A stretch of 64,000 nucleotides of DNA from Watersipora subatra (lineage: Eukaryota; Bryozoa; Gymnolaemata; Cheilostomatida; Watersiporidae): positions 56,305,415-56,369,414 of the forward strand of contig NC_088716.1 in the NCBI RefSeq assembly GCF_963576615.1. The letters are read 5' to 3'. Both the position numbers and the translations under genes were made by a program. Shown here in pieces: positions 36,601 through 51,600 of the stretch (its first letter is position 1; the number at the start of each line of letters is the position of its first letter). The notes beneath the pieces are model-generated. The model was not told where the DNA came from, searched no databases, and saw only the letters and a program-made list of their open reading frames with translations.

Positions 36601-39600
36601 ACCGTTCGAATTAACCATGTGTTCGAGCTATCCGTGGGCGAGTTATCCATGTTTGACTGTATATTACTGCCACTCATTGTATCTTTCATTAGAGTTTATC
36701 TAATCGCACCATGTTTACCATCAAGAAATGTCAGGTTTTCTGAACAACGAACTCGACAAATCACCAGACCCATCGCCAGCCCTTTGTGCAATATGGCATG
36801 TGATAATGTAGGTATGGCAACATGTAAAAATATATTTATAATTAATTTTTTATAGAATCTTTAAAGAATAATATTAGCCTAAATCTTTATTTGCATCTCA
36901 GCATCGTTATAAAATAGTTCTGTATATATCTTTTGTACGCTTATTAGTGGTTAGTAACAGCGGCGTGAAACAGAGTTGACATATTCGGCTAACATTAAAT
37001 AAATGACGGAATAATGCGAATACTGAAGACCTCAATGAATGTCTTATACAGACACCTCACACCTTAAAAATTTAAATACGTTAACTTTGGTAAGCTTCAC
37101 TACTCCTGATATCTATAACAGTTCATTTCCACTCTGTTTGCAATATATTCTCGTCGGTAACAACTTGTGACTATATATGACTATACATCTGCAATCAAGC
37201 AGGTCTGAGCATATAATAGGCCTATGTATAACTTATCAGCGTTTCTGTGTTTTGCTAAGACAACCTTAGAGGCTTTATTAATGGGAATTCTAATTAGTAG
37301 TTGTCCTATCCAAGCTATGCTAGTTAGAACTAGCCCAGGCAATTTATCGTAATCTTAACACGACCAGAGTGTAAATATATACAAAAACTGATATAGTATT
37401 AAAGAGTGACCAAGAGTGTATGAATTAATAAATGGAAAAAAACAAAATTGGCAAAAATGTTTGACCCCAACAAAGGAAGACAACTCACAATATTCCATAC
37501 AAACTAACCACATATAATAAAATATAACAAGCAAGTAGAGGTTTTATTTACTTGTGATCTGTAACTTGTTCATGAAAGTGAAACATAAATCTATAATTAT
37601 ATGTTTTCATAAAAAATGGAGACTAAATAAAAGGGTTATTTCGCCCTAGATGAAATCAGAATGTGTATCATTCAAGTGGCTGGCAAAGTTAGGACACTAA
37701 TACAAAAGCAGACAACTTCCAATATTTCAACACCACACCTACTGCTATGGTTTCCCTGTTGAATACACCCTCATTTGAGCTTTGTCATAATTAAGTGCTA
37801 CCACTTGTAAATAAATAGATATCTGTTGCTACAGATAGGTGAATGAAAAGAGATTAGGGACATTAAGTAGATTATAGAGATCGGCAATATTTCCTAAGCA
37901 ATTGCGCTACTAATCCTGTTAACTTAACATGTTTCAAAATTAGGTTCTACTAAGTCACAAAAATTGGTTAATCTCACTACCGGCACATCCGTTGAACTAA
38001 AACAAGAAATCTCATCGTAAAGTCATGATTTTCTATGTTTATTATTTGTCCTAGATTTACAAAGTTTATCTTAACTCATTCGCACCCGACACGGGTTTTT
38101 ATAACTTTACCCGCGTATTTATAACTTTGCTAGACATCCAACACGAGTTATCTCACCTCTGAAATTTATCTACTCCTTGTATCGTTAATTTTAAATTATA
38201 GAAAAAAATTTTGCTTGGTCAGAAAGAAAATTTCTGGCCAATCAGACAAACGTACAAATATGCCTCAATGATATCTATGGAAAATGTTATAACCAAAATT
38301 CTACACTCATATTGACATCTACCTAAGCCGGAAATCATCATGGCGACTTGAAATTTTATCGTTCGCGATCAATTTTTTTCAACTCCAGAAGTAAATATGC
38401 AGATTCAGAAGTGGTAAGACAGTGAAAGACTGCATAAATCAAATCAAAACATTATTTTTAATGTTTCAAAGTTTTTATTAACTTTTAATTTTGCCAATTT
38501 GAATCGTTATGCGAGAATAAAAATACACTTTTAGGCTGTCAGTCGTAGTCAGACTATAGTAATCATTAAATTTCGGTAGAATCATATTGATTCTTAGAGC
38601 TGCCTAAGAAGTCTGAAAAGTCAAGAACAGAGTTATTGAATATATTTTTATTATTCGAAACATGTTTATGACAGTTTATATGAGTTATATATTGGTATTT
38701 TTATATATGTAGATTTGCTACGCTCTGGTTTGAATGATAATACTCGTGAGGAAAAGTTCGAAATTGAAGTTTCACGACTTTAATGTTCATGACTAACTGT
38801 ATATGTACAAATAATACTCATAAATGTGATGAGTATAATAATAAGCATGTAATAAGTGAGTAATTTTAGTCAAACTTTGTATATTTTGCAGTTTTTATGG
38901 TGCATGTCTAACTTTGTTTCAGCAAATAACAACTTTTTCAAAATCGGAAATTTTCTGAAACTACCTTCTTTGAGACACAGATCTACATGAAAGGGACATA
39001 AGTTGTCTACATGATTGTAATATCATTTGAAAGAGGAGACTTGGCTCGTTCTTGTAAAACTTGAATGAGTAAATTATCTCAAGTCTGTCTCTTGTAGTAG
39101 TAATTTGAATTATGGCAACTTTCTGAGAAATGAGCGGTAGTTGGTTTGAATAGCCTGAAAATTAGTCGGTTGCGAATGAGTTAAATCTCTCTACAATCTC
39201 ATACTGGGAGAGATGATAGATGACAGCATTACATTAGTATAAATGTTGTAGTATCCAAAAACTACTCTTGAAACCTTTGTAAATAAAATAATTATGACCT
39301 TGCATAGTTAGCATAATTATGCAAGGTCATAATGCAAGGTCATAATGCAAGGTTAGTCACAAGGGACTATATTAACGTGCAAAATCTAAAAACATGACAA
39401 CATTATGAGCCTAACTCGACCCAGTTCAAGCTATTATTTAGGAGTTGTCAGTACTTGACGATGGAAACTAATCCAAGGGTATGCAAATCATCAAAAAGGT
39501 TAGCAACACAGCTGGTTTTATTGAATAAGCTACATGACATTCTGTAACATTCAACAGAAACTATTATGGGAATAAAAAAACAGACCTTATATGGACAGCA

Positions 39601-42600
39601 ACAAAAAAACTTGAAGTATCCATTCAATGATGAATTTTCTTCGACATTTTTTTAAATGGTGTAACAATAAAAAAGTACATTGTGAAGATGATTACAGGTA
39701 AAACAGACTTATTTAACTAGGAGTAATGTCTTTGTGGAACTCCTAATTGTTTGGCACACTTACATACGAGTCAGAGATCAATGATAAACACGAACTATCA
39801 TAGTATCATAATTACGCAGCCAAATATCTAATTACGATACTAAAGAATTCAATACGATGGGCAATGCATTACCGCCTCAATTTTTTTGTCTGACATTTTG
39901 TGAAACTTTGTTTAAAATAAAGAAATATTAATCAGGAAATCAAATCAAACCAATAAAATTATGGCAGGATTGTTATTAGGTAAAGCAAGAAATTTATGTT
40001 TATTGCGTACTGCTTTATACTGATACGTGCAATATTACCATTACATTGCTAGTATGATAGTGAAAGAGTCTGCACACTTAAATACTACTAGAATTTTTGT
40101 TTTTCATTTTGTTTATCAAACTTTTGTAAGCATTAGCTCTAGAAATATGAAAATCATCAATTCCTTTAGCTTTCATTTTATACAAATGAAATATTGTGTA
40201 GGAAGCACCAGTAAAAATACATAGTAGACAGTATTTGGACACATTATTACATAAAGGACAGACAAATCTAAGTTTGGTTTTAACGTAAATCAAAATATGA
40301 AACAGAAATTATTTTACTGCGTCTGTAGGGTTCTCACCTCATCCCTTTTTTGAACTAATTACAGCAAACAAGCCACCCATTAGAGAAACATGACCTGTTC
40401 TTTGAATTTATGATTGCAAACTAATGTAAGTTACTGAACTGGTTGCAAATATATCTCGAACAACTGTTCATCAAAGGCGAAAAAGTTAACAATCACTTTC
40501 TCTTGCCCATATTGGTAGTAAAAAGCAGACAACTGATCGTATCTCAGTCGTTCTTATGATTAACTGATGAATGACCGAATATTGTCCAAACAATTATTAG
40601 AAATGAATGTTCGGTCAACAGGTCATAGATTTTGCTAATACCATCTATTGATATAGGAATCAACAACTATTATTAATGAAATTTGTAAGAAGTGTCAAAG
40701 CAAAAGTTCAGTAAACCAACTTCCCAACTCAGCAGTTGACATGAATCAAAGTATTACTGCCATAGTTTTCAACAGCCTGTCGCGGCTATGATGCTCGTGT
40801 GCTTTGTATGACAGTTACAGAAGCAACAACTAAGCAAAGCAGAACTAAGGCTAAACTAATGGTCAAAATGGAAGTCATTTCCTATTAGACAATCTGCTCT
40901 TTGATGTCAATCTAATATTATGGTTGTTTACACTCAAAACTGGCTGTCTGTTAGCATTTTAAAGAGCAGCTGCCAAACGTAAAGTATCTCCGAGATCACA
41001 GAACCATCCAATAAACATATATTGTGTTTCAGCCCCCATTCTAACAAAGCCTGAAAATTCAACCCTTCAAATTTCACGCTTCATGAAGCGTGTGAACAAA
41101 GGTCTTGCTAGTGAGGGCAATGAATTCTTACCACAGGAAACAAGTTAGCTCGATTGTTTGAAAACCAGAAACCTGAGCTACCGGCCTTCGTAACTAGGAC
41201 AATTGAGTGGTATAACGATGCAGCTTTGGTATTGTCGTTAACACGTAACCAGTACAGTTTCACTTATACAACTTTAGCGGACAAAAGAATAATGAAGCAA
41301 TTCAACTCTTTTCTAGTCTGAAATTTTCTCATAGCGAACTCATGAGATAAAGAGAACTACCTACATTGTGAGAACTAACGCTCACTACTTTGTAGCTACA
41401 ACCACTCTTACCTGAATACACAATATTGACAAACCAAAGCAGTGATGAAACCAAAAAACTTTTTACCGTTCAAGGCCCAAACACACAAGCTCAAAAAATG
41501 TGATCATACTACAGCAAATCGAAATTCATTACAGCTTTTTGCGTTTGATGTGACGTGCAACCACGCTAAATGTGCAAGCCTATTCTCTTAACTAGTAAGC
41601 AAAATAAGACGGAACGTACTAGAAAAACACAATTGAAATATTAATAGATTTTGTACTTTGCAGTATTTTTCATTTTATTTTGTGTTGTGTGTCAACGGCA
41701 TTAGTAAGAACCCTGTGAATATTATACTGGTCATGGTAAACCTAAACGCAATTCCCTTCGGATGAAATCTATGACTCAGACAGAATAAAATAGTTGGCCA
41801 AGATCTTCTACAAATGAATCAATAATCGTTGATAAACTTACTCATTAAAATGTACAAACTTGTTGTGTAGAACATCAGAAATTACCAGCCTTTTTGTCAG
41901 AGAAGACAATGAAAATCCTCAAATCCGCATTGAAAATTGAAAATTTGAAATGGTAACACTCAAAAATATATTAAAAATGGAGAGCTGTAAACAGTATTTT
42001 TATACGCTATAATATCATTTTGATATGAGACCAACAGCAGACTGCCAGATCTCTGCCTGAGCTACTAGTCAGTAATATTTAAGATGGCAACTCTCTAATT
42101 GTATGGCAGCCAAACCAAGTTATGTTTTAAGATAGAGCCATTATTCTTATAAACAGTGTGTATTGACGGTTAGCCCGCCTTGACATGTTTTCTGGGGCTA
42201 TAAACTAGGAACAACGAAAGAGTTATACTTTTAATCACGAAGAATAAGAATAGCATGGGGACATAATTGTCCTAGAACCAATTAAAGCATTATGCCTTTC
42301 TCGCATAGAGTGAGCCATTCATGATCCACCTACCTATCGACCAGATGGCTGAAATACGCCAAGCCAAAATATTCCATTACAGGTAATAACAGTATAAGCA
42401 AACCTTTGGTCTTGCTCAGCGTGAAAATGCATTGACCATTGACATAGACATATACTATTGACATAGTATAAATGCATACTCTGCTCAAATGCTCACATAT
42501 GAAAATACTGGTTTTGTTTATTTTCTAGTGAACATTGAGAAAACTGGAAGCCTAGTTAGTAAATGCTAACAATGATATTTAGAAAACCGAAAATCGGTTT

Positions 42601-45600
42601 TTTACTAATTCCAAGCTTTAAAAACAATGAAGTGTTGTCGAATAGCGATGTCACAACCTTTTTGATTATTCTAATTCTAAGTGGAACTATTAAAAGTTGA
42701 TTTATTCAACTCTCTCTCTACAATGTTAGGGCCTAAACACAGGCTAGTGAATTATAAGATATGAATTTTATTAGAATTCTAACCCGGTCAGAGTCAAGTG
42801 CAAATAGCCATGCATTTGCCCCGAGGAGCCAAGAGTCATAAAATGTCGTCTTCTGGAATTTAAAGCATTTTCTTCTAGACGGCTATTAAACTACATCTTG
42901 CAAACTATGGGATAGAATTTTACAGACAAGCTGCGCAATGGCTGACCAATTACGTACCAAACTTACACCGTATATATAAAAAAGCTTTTAGACTATTAAT
43001 AGCATTTCAATAATTCGCCTTGACTAAATCTGAAGTTGTCACCTGAATTGGAATTCGGATGAGAAGCCTTTCACAGTGCACCGACTAGATAGGATTTTGG
43101 AAATGTTGGGAATTCCATAAGTTGTATAAATACTGTCAGCAAATCCAATGAAACGATTGAGAAAAAATAAACCATACTTTTGAGCGCTGATAATGAGTAA
43201 GCACAACTATGCTAGTATTTAGGCCATAGGGTTGGACTGTTAGACGCAACTGTGTAGGTCCAACCTGTCAGCGTTAGTCTCGTTTATTCCTCATTTATTC
43301 CTCGTTAAGTCAGCATTTACCAGCATTTTACCATATTCACTGTATAAACTTGTGGCTACCTATCCAACCACTTGCATCTACTAGGTATGTCAATAGTCTG
43401 CGTGAGTGATGTGTCATCACAGTGCTCAACGAATGGATTCGTATTATCTTTATTAATTAACTGATAGGGGCATCAAAATGACATCAAATAGAAAATACTA
43501 AAACAATTCAAGTCTTTAGTATCCGTCTTTAATCTATAGAAATTGCTAAGCTCTACAATATGGCCTTGACACTCAGTGACATTCTTTGAGTCGCTGTAGG
43601 CAGCTAATTTTGCCCTAATTTCATCCTCATCGAAGATTTGATGCTGCCAGAGAGAGAAACGGATGATGCAAGAGGAAACCATGACTCACGACAACTTGCA
43701 TAGCACTAACTATAGTTATCTACTCAAAGGGAACCATTCATATCTGGAGCAGTGAAACAGATTGCAAGCAGATCAGGGAGTGCGCAATCAATCGGCACCT
43801 GAAGCTAGTACAATCATTTCCTGTCTGAAGCATCGGATGAAGAAAACCAGAAATAGTTTTACTCTTCTGACGCCCCTGATCTGCATATCTTAGTGCCTGA
43901 TTGCTGAGCTATCACACATGAAGGTCAAGTGCGCATCTAATATTTATGCATTGCCATCTATTAGATTGTCAGGATGAGAATAAAAAATAGCGCCAGTCAC
44001 TTGCAGTGTACTTATTGCAATGAGGAATGTTTCTGACAAAATACCAATACCATTAGTACTGCAGAGGCACACTCATGCTGATGATGCAGATTTGGAGTTG
44101 TGTGCACATTGAGTTATCGCGCGATAAGTGAGTGTTTCAATAGGTATTCGTATGTTACGGATTAACACGAGCCCTTTGTTACAAAATGTAACGGTTTTTA
44201 TGCCAGAGGTCATATCGGCGCATTTAGAACTGCTGAATTTGAAAAAGGAGCGACTAAAGTATTGAAAATGCTCAAAATGGAACAGTTGGTAGAAAATTGC
44301 TATTAACAAAACTTGCTTAACTTGGAGGATTTTTGGTGTTTCCATCTCGCAGATGATAGAGGATGGAAGCAACAAGGCAGCATTAGAGACAATTAAAGGC
44401 TGTTCATGACAAGCTATCGATAAGATAACCTGTCAGTAGCATGAGCAGTAAAATCTCTCACCAGCTATGAAATACGCATCAACTACAGGGTAGTTAGCAG
44501 TAGTAGGCTTCAGTGTAGGTATTATACCGATTCATGAATAGTTGGAAAGGTCCCAATGTAAACATACACGGATTGCTAAAGGCACCTGTTATATCATCAG
44601 TGTTGACAAAAGCTGCATACCGGAGCTCTATGGGGCCTAAGCGCTGTAAACCGATACAAGAATCTCGACCAGCGCAGCCATTCACCCGGTCTTAATTGAG
44701 TGATAGAACATCAGCAATCGAATAATGAATTTGAACCATTCAAAGAAATTTCCTGCATCCATGATACTTTCAGTGTGGAGTGTCAAAAAACTGTTACTCT
44801 TCAATATTTATACCAAGCGAAAACGTGAAGTAATTTTACCACTTTGAGGGGAAGTACAAAATAGAGAATGCTAAAGATACACGTAAATAAAAATAATTGG
44901 TGTGGAAAATGAAACAAGGAGGTATTTCAAACTACTATGAGTCGCATACATGTAAACTAGGCCAACCTCTAATGGAACTACAGTAGGCACTCCTACAGCG
45001 TAAATAATCTGTTCTAGGAACGTTTACGTCATAGGGATTTTCCGTTATACGAACAGTAAAATACATGTAAATTGCCTAATCTGTTCCAATATCTTTCCAA
45101 ACTCGCCCCTTTGGCCATAAAATACAAACTAGACTTAACTTAAGATTGGTAGACGGATGCTGTAACACTTGCACTAATCGATCACTTTAAGTATTTATTA
45201 ACAATTGCGCAGCTACCCTATTCCCGGTTTTGTCGACACATCTGACGATCAATCACAACAGACTAAAATGTCATGAAAGTTGTATATATAATAGATATAG
45301 CGCTATGCTCTCTCTCACAAGTGCGGCAAGATATGTTACCATTTAAATCAAATTTGAGAACTCGCCACGACTTTACACTTGACATTCTATGGAATTTTTT
45401 ACGTAGTACGAAAAAACTTTGTAAATATTTTTCACATTATCTGGAATTTACATTATAGGATAAGAGTGTCTACTGTATATGGAATTGCTTGATCACCACG
45501 AAACCTTAACCTTAGAGAATCCATCATTTTTGTCCAAATGAATCTTGTTATACAAGGTATCGCAGGCCTACTAGGTTTTGTTGAAGACTCGTGTGAACTA

Positions 45601-48600
45601 GGCCTTAATATGGGTAATTCATGTATCAGAATAAATGGATAGGTAGTTATAATTGATCATTTTAATAGATTATTTTAATAGATTATTTTAATGGATCATT
45701 TTAAAAGATAACAGAAGCCTTAGTTCTGAAGAGAATAATTAAAATCTGATGTTTTCTGTGCTGAGTATTGATAATACAGTGATGAAAATCCTGGCTATTT
45801 GAAAATCCATTCAAAAGAAGCTAGCGGGTGATAAAGTTACATGGGAATATATAAACATCACTGTTGCAACTTTGAGAAGTTATCTTCTCAATGTTGCAAA
45901 ATTGCTATATAGCAATTGTTCTGCCAAGTCTGGGTTCGTTTCTTGATATCGTTAGAACTATTATACATGGAAATAATATGTATTATGACAAAGAAGTATT
46001 AAAATATCCAAATATGATGTCACAATGACTCCAACGTAGCGTAACAAAAGAGAAATTTGAAATTCTATCTCATATATTGGTAAGGCACCAATTCTATACG
46101 ATTTATCACTGAAATTAACATACTGTTTCATGGTAATTTTCAAGCTGCATCATGAAATGCAAAACGTTGATCTTTGACTAAGCACTTTCTATTCATCATT
46201 TCTAAAAGATTCTTTAAAATTAAAATCAAGTGTTAATTTGTTAAGGATGTAATTGTTGTAGAATTAATTAAAAAACTAGCATTTCCATCTAAGCATTTAT
46301 TACCTCCGGTTGATATTAAAGGTACAACTTCCAAAATGCGGCCTTTTAGTGTGACTTTTAAAACACAAAATTTTAGATTTGAAATAGTAGTCTAATCTGT
46401 AAGTTTAACATCCAGCTGTTGTAAGCTGACCGCGCGACGGCTGTTGCTTGAGCTGGCATTAGAAATCCGCAGTCACACAGGGGAAACAATAAGTATGCCA
46501 CGCGATATTGTATTTCTCGGGCCGTGCTTATAAATATTTTAACGATAAATGAATCTTTGGTTACATTTATCCAAAAATCGACTTACAAATCCACTGTGTA
46601 TACCGATGCCACTGTGTATATCTATACCTATACCACTGTGTATATCCACTTTGTATATTGTATATATATCTTGGAAATGAATAAGCATAAACGATTATTT
46701 GAAATTTTAAAAATATGAGATTTTTCGCAGCACCCACTGACGCACGCATCCGCACATTTAGATTGACTAGCAGAATAGCTGTTTGTAAGTCAAGAGAATC
46801 GATCGTAACATGAATAAGATGGAGTAATCAAGGGCAGATGATGATAAGTATATGTAAATCAAGGGCTAATGCACTACTTGAATCCAAGTTTGCGATAACA
46901 CCGGGTTATCTACCGCCAGAGGCATCACACCCATCTGCTGCTGCTGTGATCATGCGTACATCATACACTCGATACTAGTATTCGCTAAGAAGTAGCGTTA
47001 GAGGCTGTCTAGGTCAGCCATACTATCTCAGGAGGTGCTGTAAATTATTGTTACACGTTTCAGCAATCAGCAAGCTGTCAGATATTGCTGCTGACTGTTT
47101 ACTAAGGACTGCTGTGAGTGGTCAGTGGTCAGCCAGTGCGAGATTAGTTCAACGAATCGAATGGGTTCAAACTCTGTCGATAATCGCAAGTGTAGACTAA
47201 ATAATCAAAAAAGGCAGAATTGCTCTTTTTTTTTTATTAACGATTCTAGTAGAACTAATGATACCACATTTACTACTAGGACCCTGTCAGGTGCAATGAC
47301 ATAGAAACATTGGTGTCCTGTCAGCGGGGTAACCATAAGTTAAGCCTTTTCCATATTGAACACATGCTGACACCCTCACCAATTATCCACTGTTCATAAC
47401 TTCTTCAGGAGGTCATGTTCAGTCGGGCACACTAATCTAGTTTCCGTATATAATGATAGACTTGACTTAATGGTGTAGGTGGTAGTGATCGCTCGACCGG
47501 TTTTTCTGAATTCACACTTTTTGTTCATAGAACTTACACGTATATAGCGGTAGATGGTGGGTACAGCTTTCATATGATAACAGTATTGGCCAACAGTATT
47601 GGTCAATTTAGCCAGCTATGAGAGTTGAGATTTATTCATGCCGATGGCAACTTCAACGCTAATTTGCCAATAGCACTCTTTTACTATTAGTAATACTGTT
47701 CGCATAATCACCTAAGAATCAGCGAACTATATGACATATTAGTAACAATTAAAGCGCTAAAATATATATAAACGCTGACACAATTTGTAATGTTTAGCAC
47801 TCATTTTAATATAACACAACATAACTCAACCGCAATCACTGGAATTGTCTTTTTTTATTCATATTGGTCAACCTCAACCGATGCTGAAAAGAGGACGTTG
47901 TTTTCAGTCAATATTCACATACATGCCGGCGTCAGCTTCCTGTTGGTTTTGTGTGTATGATGGGCCACTTTTAACCAAGCTTAAATGTACATATAGCTAT
48001 TGCAATGAATCGAAGGCGAGACTCCACTATAACATTTAACTAAAACTGCTAGTGATAAAATTTTCTCTACAGGAAAGTCTAAAAAATTGATGAACATTCC
48101 GTGATTACTTTGTAAGTATTATCCTAGCTGTCGAAACAACTGACAGCGGCTATTAGATGATTACAGAACTATATAGAAAGCTCAATAATAAAATGGAAAG
48201 CAAATGCAGGATATCTATCTATAAACAGTTTAGTTATTAAATATTAATTTGTCTACTCTCCGCAAAGGGAAGCACATTTTCCTAGCTATTTATGAAGGCC
48301 TGCCAATATAGCTTGATAAGTAGCAGCGCAGCTGACAACCATACCCAGTGAGTAGATAACTCCCGGCAACATATATAAACAAACATTGACAACAGCTAAG
48401 CAGAGGAACTAACTCTTTGCCTACCTAAAAGGCTCTGCTATGGTCAGAAGCTTTAAAGAAGGCATGAGAGTAACAAACTACATTATTACAAAAACGAAAA
48501 GACAACAAATTTATATTAATTTGGAGTAACTTCTTCCTAAAAAAAACTTTTAATGGCGGAGATGAACAGTGGCAACGGTCAATGACAAAAGGAGATGCTT

Positions 48601-51600
48601 ATTATCAGTGCAACGTAGTAGTCAGTCAATTGTTAACAAGCTGTCAGGCTGTAATATAGCCTACAGCTGTCTTTGAGAATAACTTCACCGTATCAAATTA
48701 ATGTAAATATACTCTTTCTATTCAGACACCTTTGACCTAGATATTGAATCTACACATTTTCACATTTAAACGTGTTATATTGTTTTGTCATTCCTCGTAT
48801 CTTATCCTAGGTTTACATAGAACCTTGTCTAGGATTGATTATGTTAGTCAGAGGCAACCCCAACTATTAATATGATAATAGCTATTTTGTTATGAAACTA
48901 AGGCTATTGCTAAGGAATTTACATACTCTTTACTGTTATTTATTTTATTGCATGCTACATTGATGCTGCAATATTTCTAAAGTCAGCAGTCAGCAAGGTT
49001 TCCTACTGTGCAATTCATATTATAAGCTTTTAATCAAGCTTACTTAAATATCATAAAAATGGAAACCAGTTCCTAGTCTAATTTTAGCTGCGCTAAAAAT
49101 AACTCTAGTTTTATTAATATATTATTATTTGAACTATTACATTACCACTGAAGCCTGTAAAACAGACTACTACTCATAGGTTGGCCAAGAAAGCCAAAGC
49201 TAACTTCAATTTTCAAGTAAAATCAAAGTTTTTATTTCTTAGAGCTTGTAAAATCTTCTGGTACTCTCCCTTTACCAAAAAGGTTGTACCATCAGATTTC
49301 CGGCTAACATAGCAAACAGGCTGCAAATCTATCATATGAAGGTTAATACTTAGAAATTTGAAATTTCCTTTTTTATCTTAATTTTTAACTCTTTCACTAC
49401 TGCACTAAATTTGTTATTCTGACCTAATTAATTAAAACTTATTTTTGAAAATTCGATATATTGCTAGTATTTATGCAATATATCGAGAATCAATGCAGAT
49501 ATTGTTTTACTATAAAATGCATCTTATTCAGAACAAAATTCTCTACAAGATAAGTACAAAATTGTTTAGTGAATCTACCCTCGCAAAATTTCTGACGCTT
49601 CCTTTGCATTGAACGAACGCGGTGAATTTATTTTTGATTTGATGGTAGCGATCTGGTTTTTCCATTTTGAAAAATAAGTAAAAATGGAATTACTTAGCAA
49701 AAAGTTTTTTGATTGGTAGCATGTGATTGGCAACAACGCTGTTTTATTGGAGACCAAATTTGATTGGCCTAGCTAATGCGTAGGCTTCAAAATGAAAGTA
49801 AAAGTGAAACGCTATTGATTAGCCGATTCTTTGGCCGACAGTCTGTACTGCTATTACTGCAATTGCCGATAGGGCAGCGCGCAGTAGCGAAAGAGTTAGA
49901 AGTGTAACAAATTTTGGCATAAAATTGGAGTGTTCTCAAGCAAGTTGTAATATGCAATTTGTTCATTTACAACATCAGCTTTAGGCAATAGACTTTAACA
50001 ACTCATAATGAGAAATAACGGAATAAATGCCTCACAGACAGACATTTTATCTTGCATAATAAACGATCAACTAAATACAAGCAAAACTGACCAAACATGA
50101 ATTTACAAACAAATAAGAAATGTGCAATCATTGAAACGTTAACAGGAAATGCTAACAGGATTGGTCGTTTGGCTATGATAGCTCTTGTCAACTCATAACA
50201 GGCCATGCGCTAGAAATATCTGACTCAGCGTTTGTTACTCTGTAGCAGATAATATACGATAGGAAAATCAATGACTAAATGAGTGTAAGATCATGGACTT
50301 TATATCTCCTATCATTTGAAGTTGACTCATCCTGTCACTAAGCGGTTCTGAAGGCAAGAGAACTACAACTTCATAGACCACTACCTTTTAAGCTCCTCTA
50401 CAACAAGGAGCAGCCATAAATCTTAATCTATGTATAGAATATTAAAACCTCTCCAGATGGTATCAAAATTAGGAAGCATTAAGGCGTGTGATCAAGTCTG
50501 CATAAAGGATGAAATATAGGATTTGCAATTGATTGAATTGCACACAGGAACTTCCCACGCTAGCGGAGTGTCAGCTAAGCCTGTCAATGAATTTTTGGTA
50601 AATGGAGGTGTAGTCGAAAAGATAATGGTCGAAACCGCTATTAGTCGAACTCATAGACTATTACTTGTTATTGAGGACTATTGAAAAGATTTGTATTATA
50701 ACACTATCACTTTGCTATAATTCCTAAAACATATAGTCATAAAAGTACACAAATATATAGCGTGTTTAGTTGTTAGATCGAAATTAAAAAGTTAAACTAG
50801 CATTAATAAAATTTAGCTAACAAGTATTAGCTTACTATTAATATTATAATAATACTTTTGTCCAATATTATTATTTTCAACTAAATAGCTTGAATTTTCG
50901 ACTAATACCTAAATTTTCGACCAAAACAACCTTTCCGCAAATGGGTGTTTTGGACAATATAATTTTGGCAAAGCAATCATGAACCGAATTTTAAAGCGCC
51001 ATGTGGTACTATGTCCTACTTTGTAGAAATTAGCCTCACTTATATACTACAGCCTGGCTGCCATGTAGCTATATTCAATTAAGCCTATGCAGCGCTACGG
51101 ACTGTACAATTCAACCACTTTTGACTAGAGCTTTGTCTTAAGCACACTTTAACAAAAAACGATAATGCGATAGGCCTATGTGAACATTTTTTTCTATTGA
51201 TATCATAATACACATTGTTTGCCTGGTATGCAGGTACTATGGCTTTTCTCTGAATAGTAGCTTTGCCACTGTTTTACTACTGCGTGGATTATCCCATTAA
51301 TAGCAAGCAGAATGTACATTTATATTATTTACATTAAAAATAGACTATTTTAAACTTCATTACAGAATTAATAATAGGAAAAAACTCCATTTATGGATGA
51401 GCGGGCAGCAGAAGTGAATATCAAGTTTTCATCACCCGATATGGCTATTTAAGGCTATTACCATATTTCAAAAAGGATGCCAAGCAAATGCATCAGTTGA
51501 AGGTTGGCAAATTCGCTAGTGATTGACTAGTTGAAAGTAAGACCCATTGGTCCAGATACACTTGAAGAGCCTGAGGCGCAACAGCAGTATTGAGGTTCCA

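Noticed and set aside
44494-44685. Minus-strand frame with [20 protein letters not shown]
   Set aside because: Looks somewhat protein-like, but I found no acceptor or donor in a suitable place and no family. Too weak to call.
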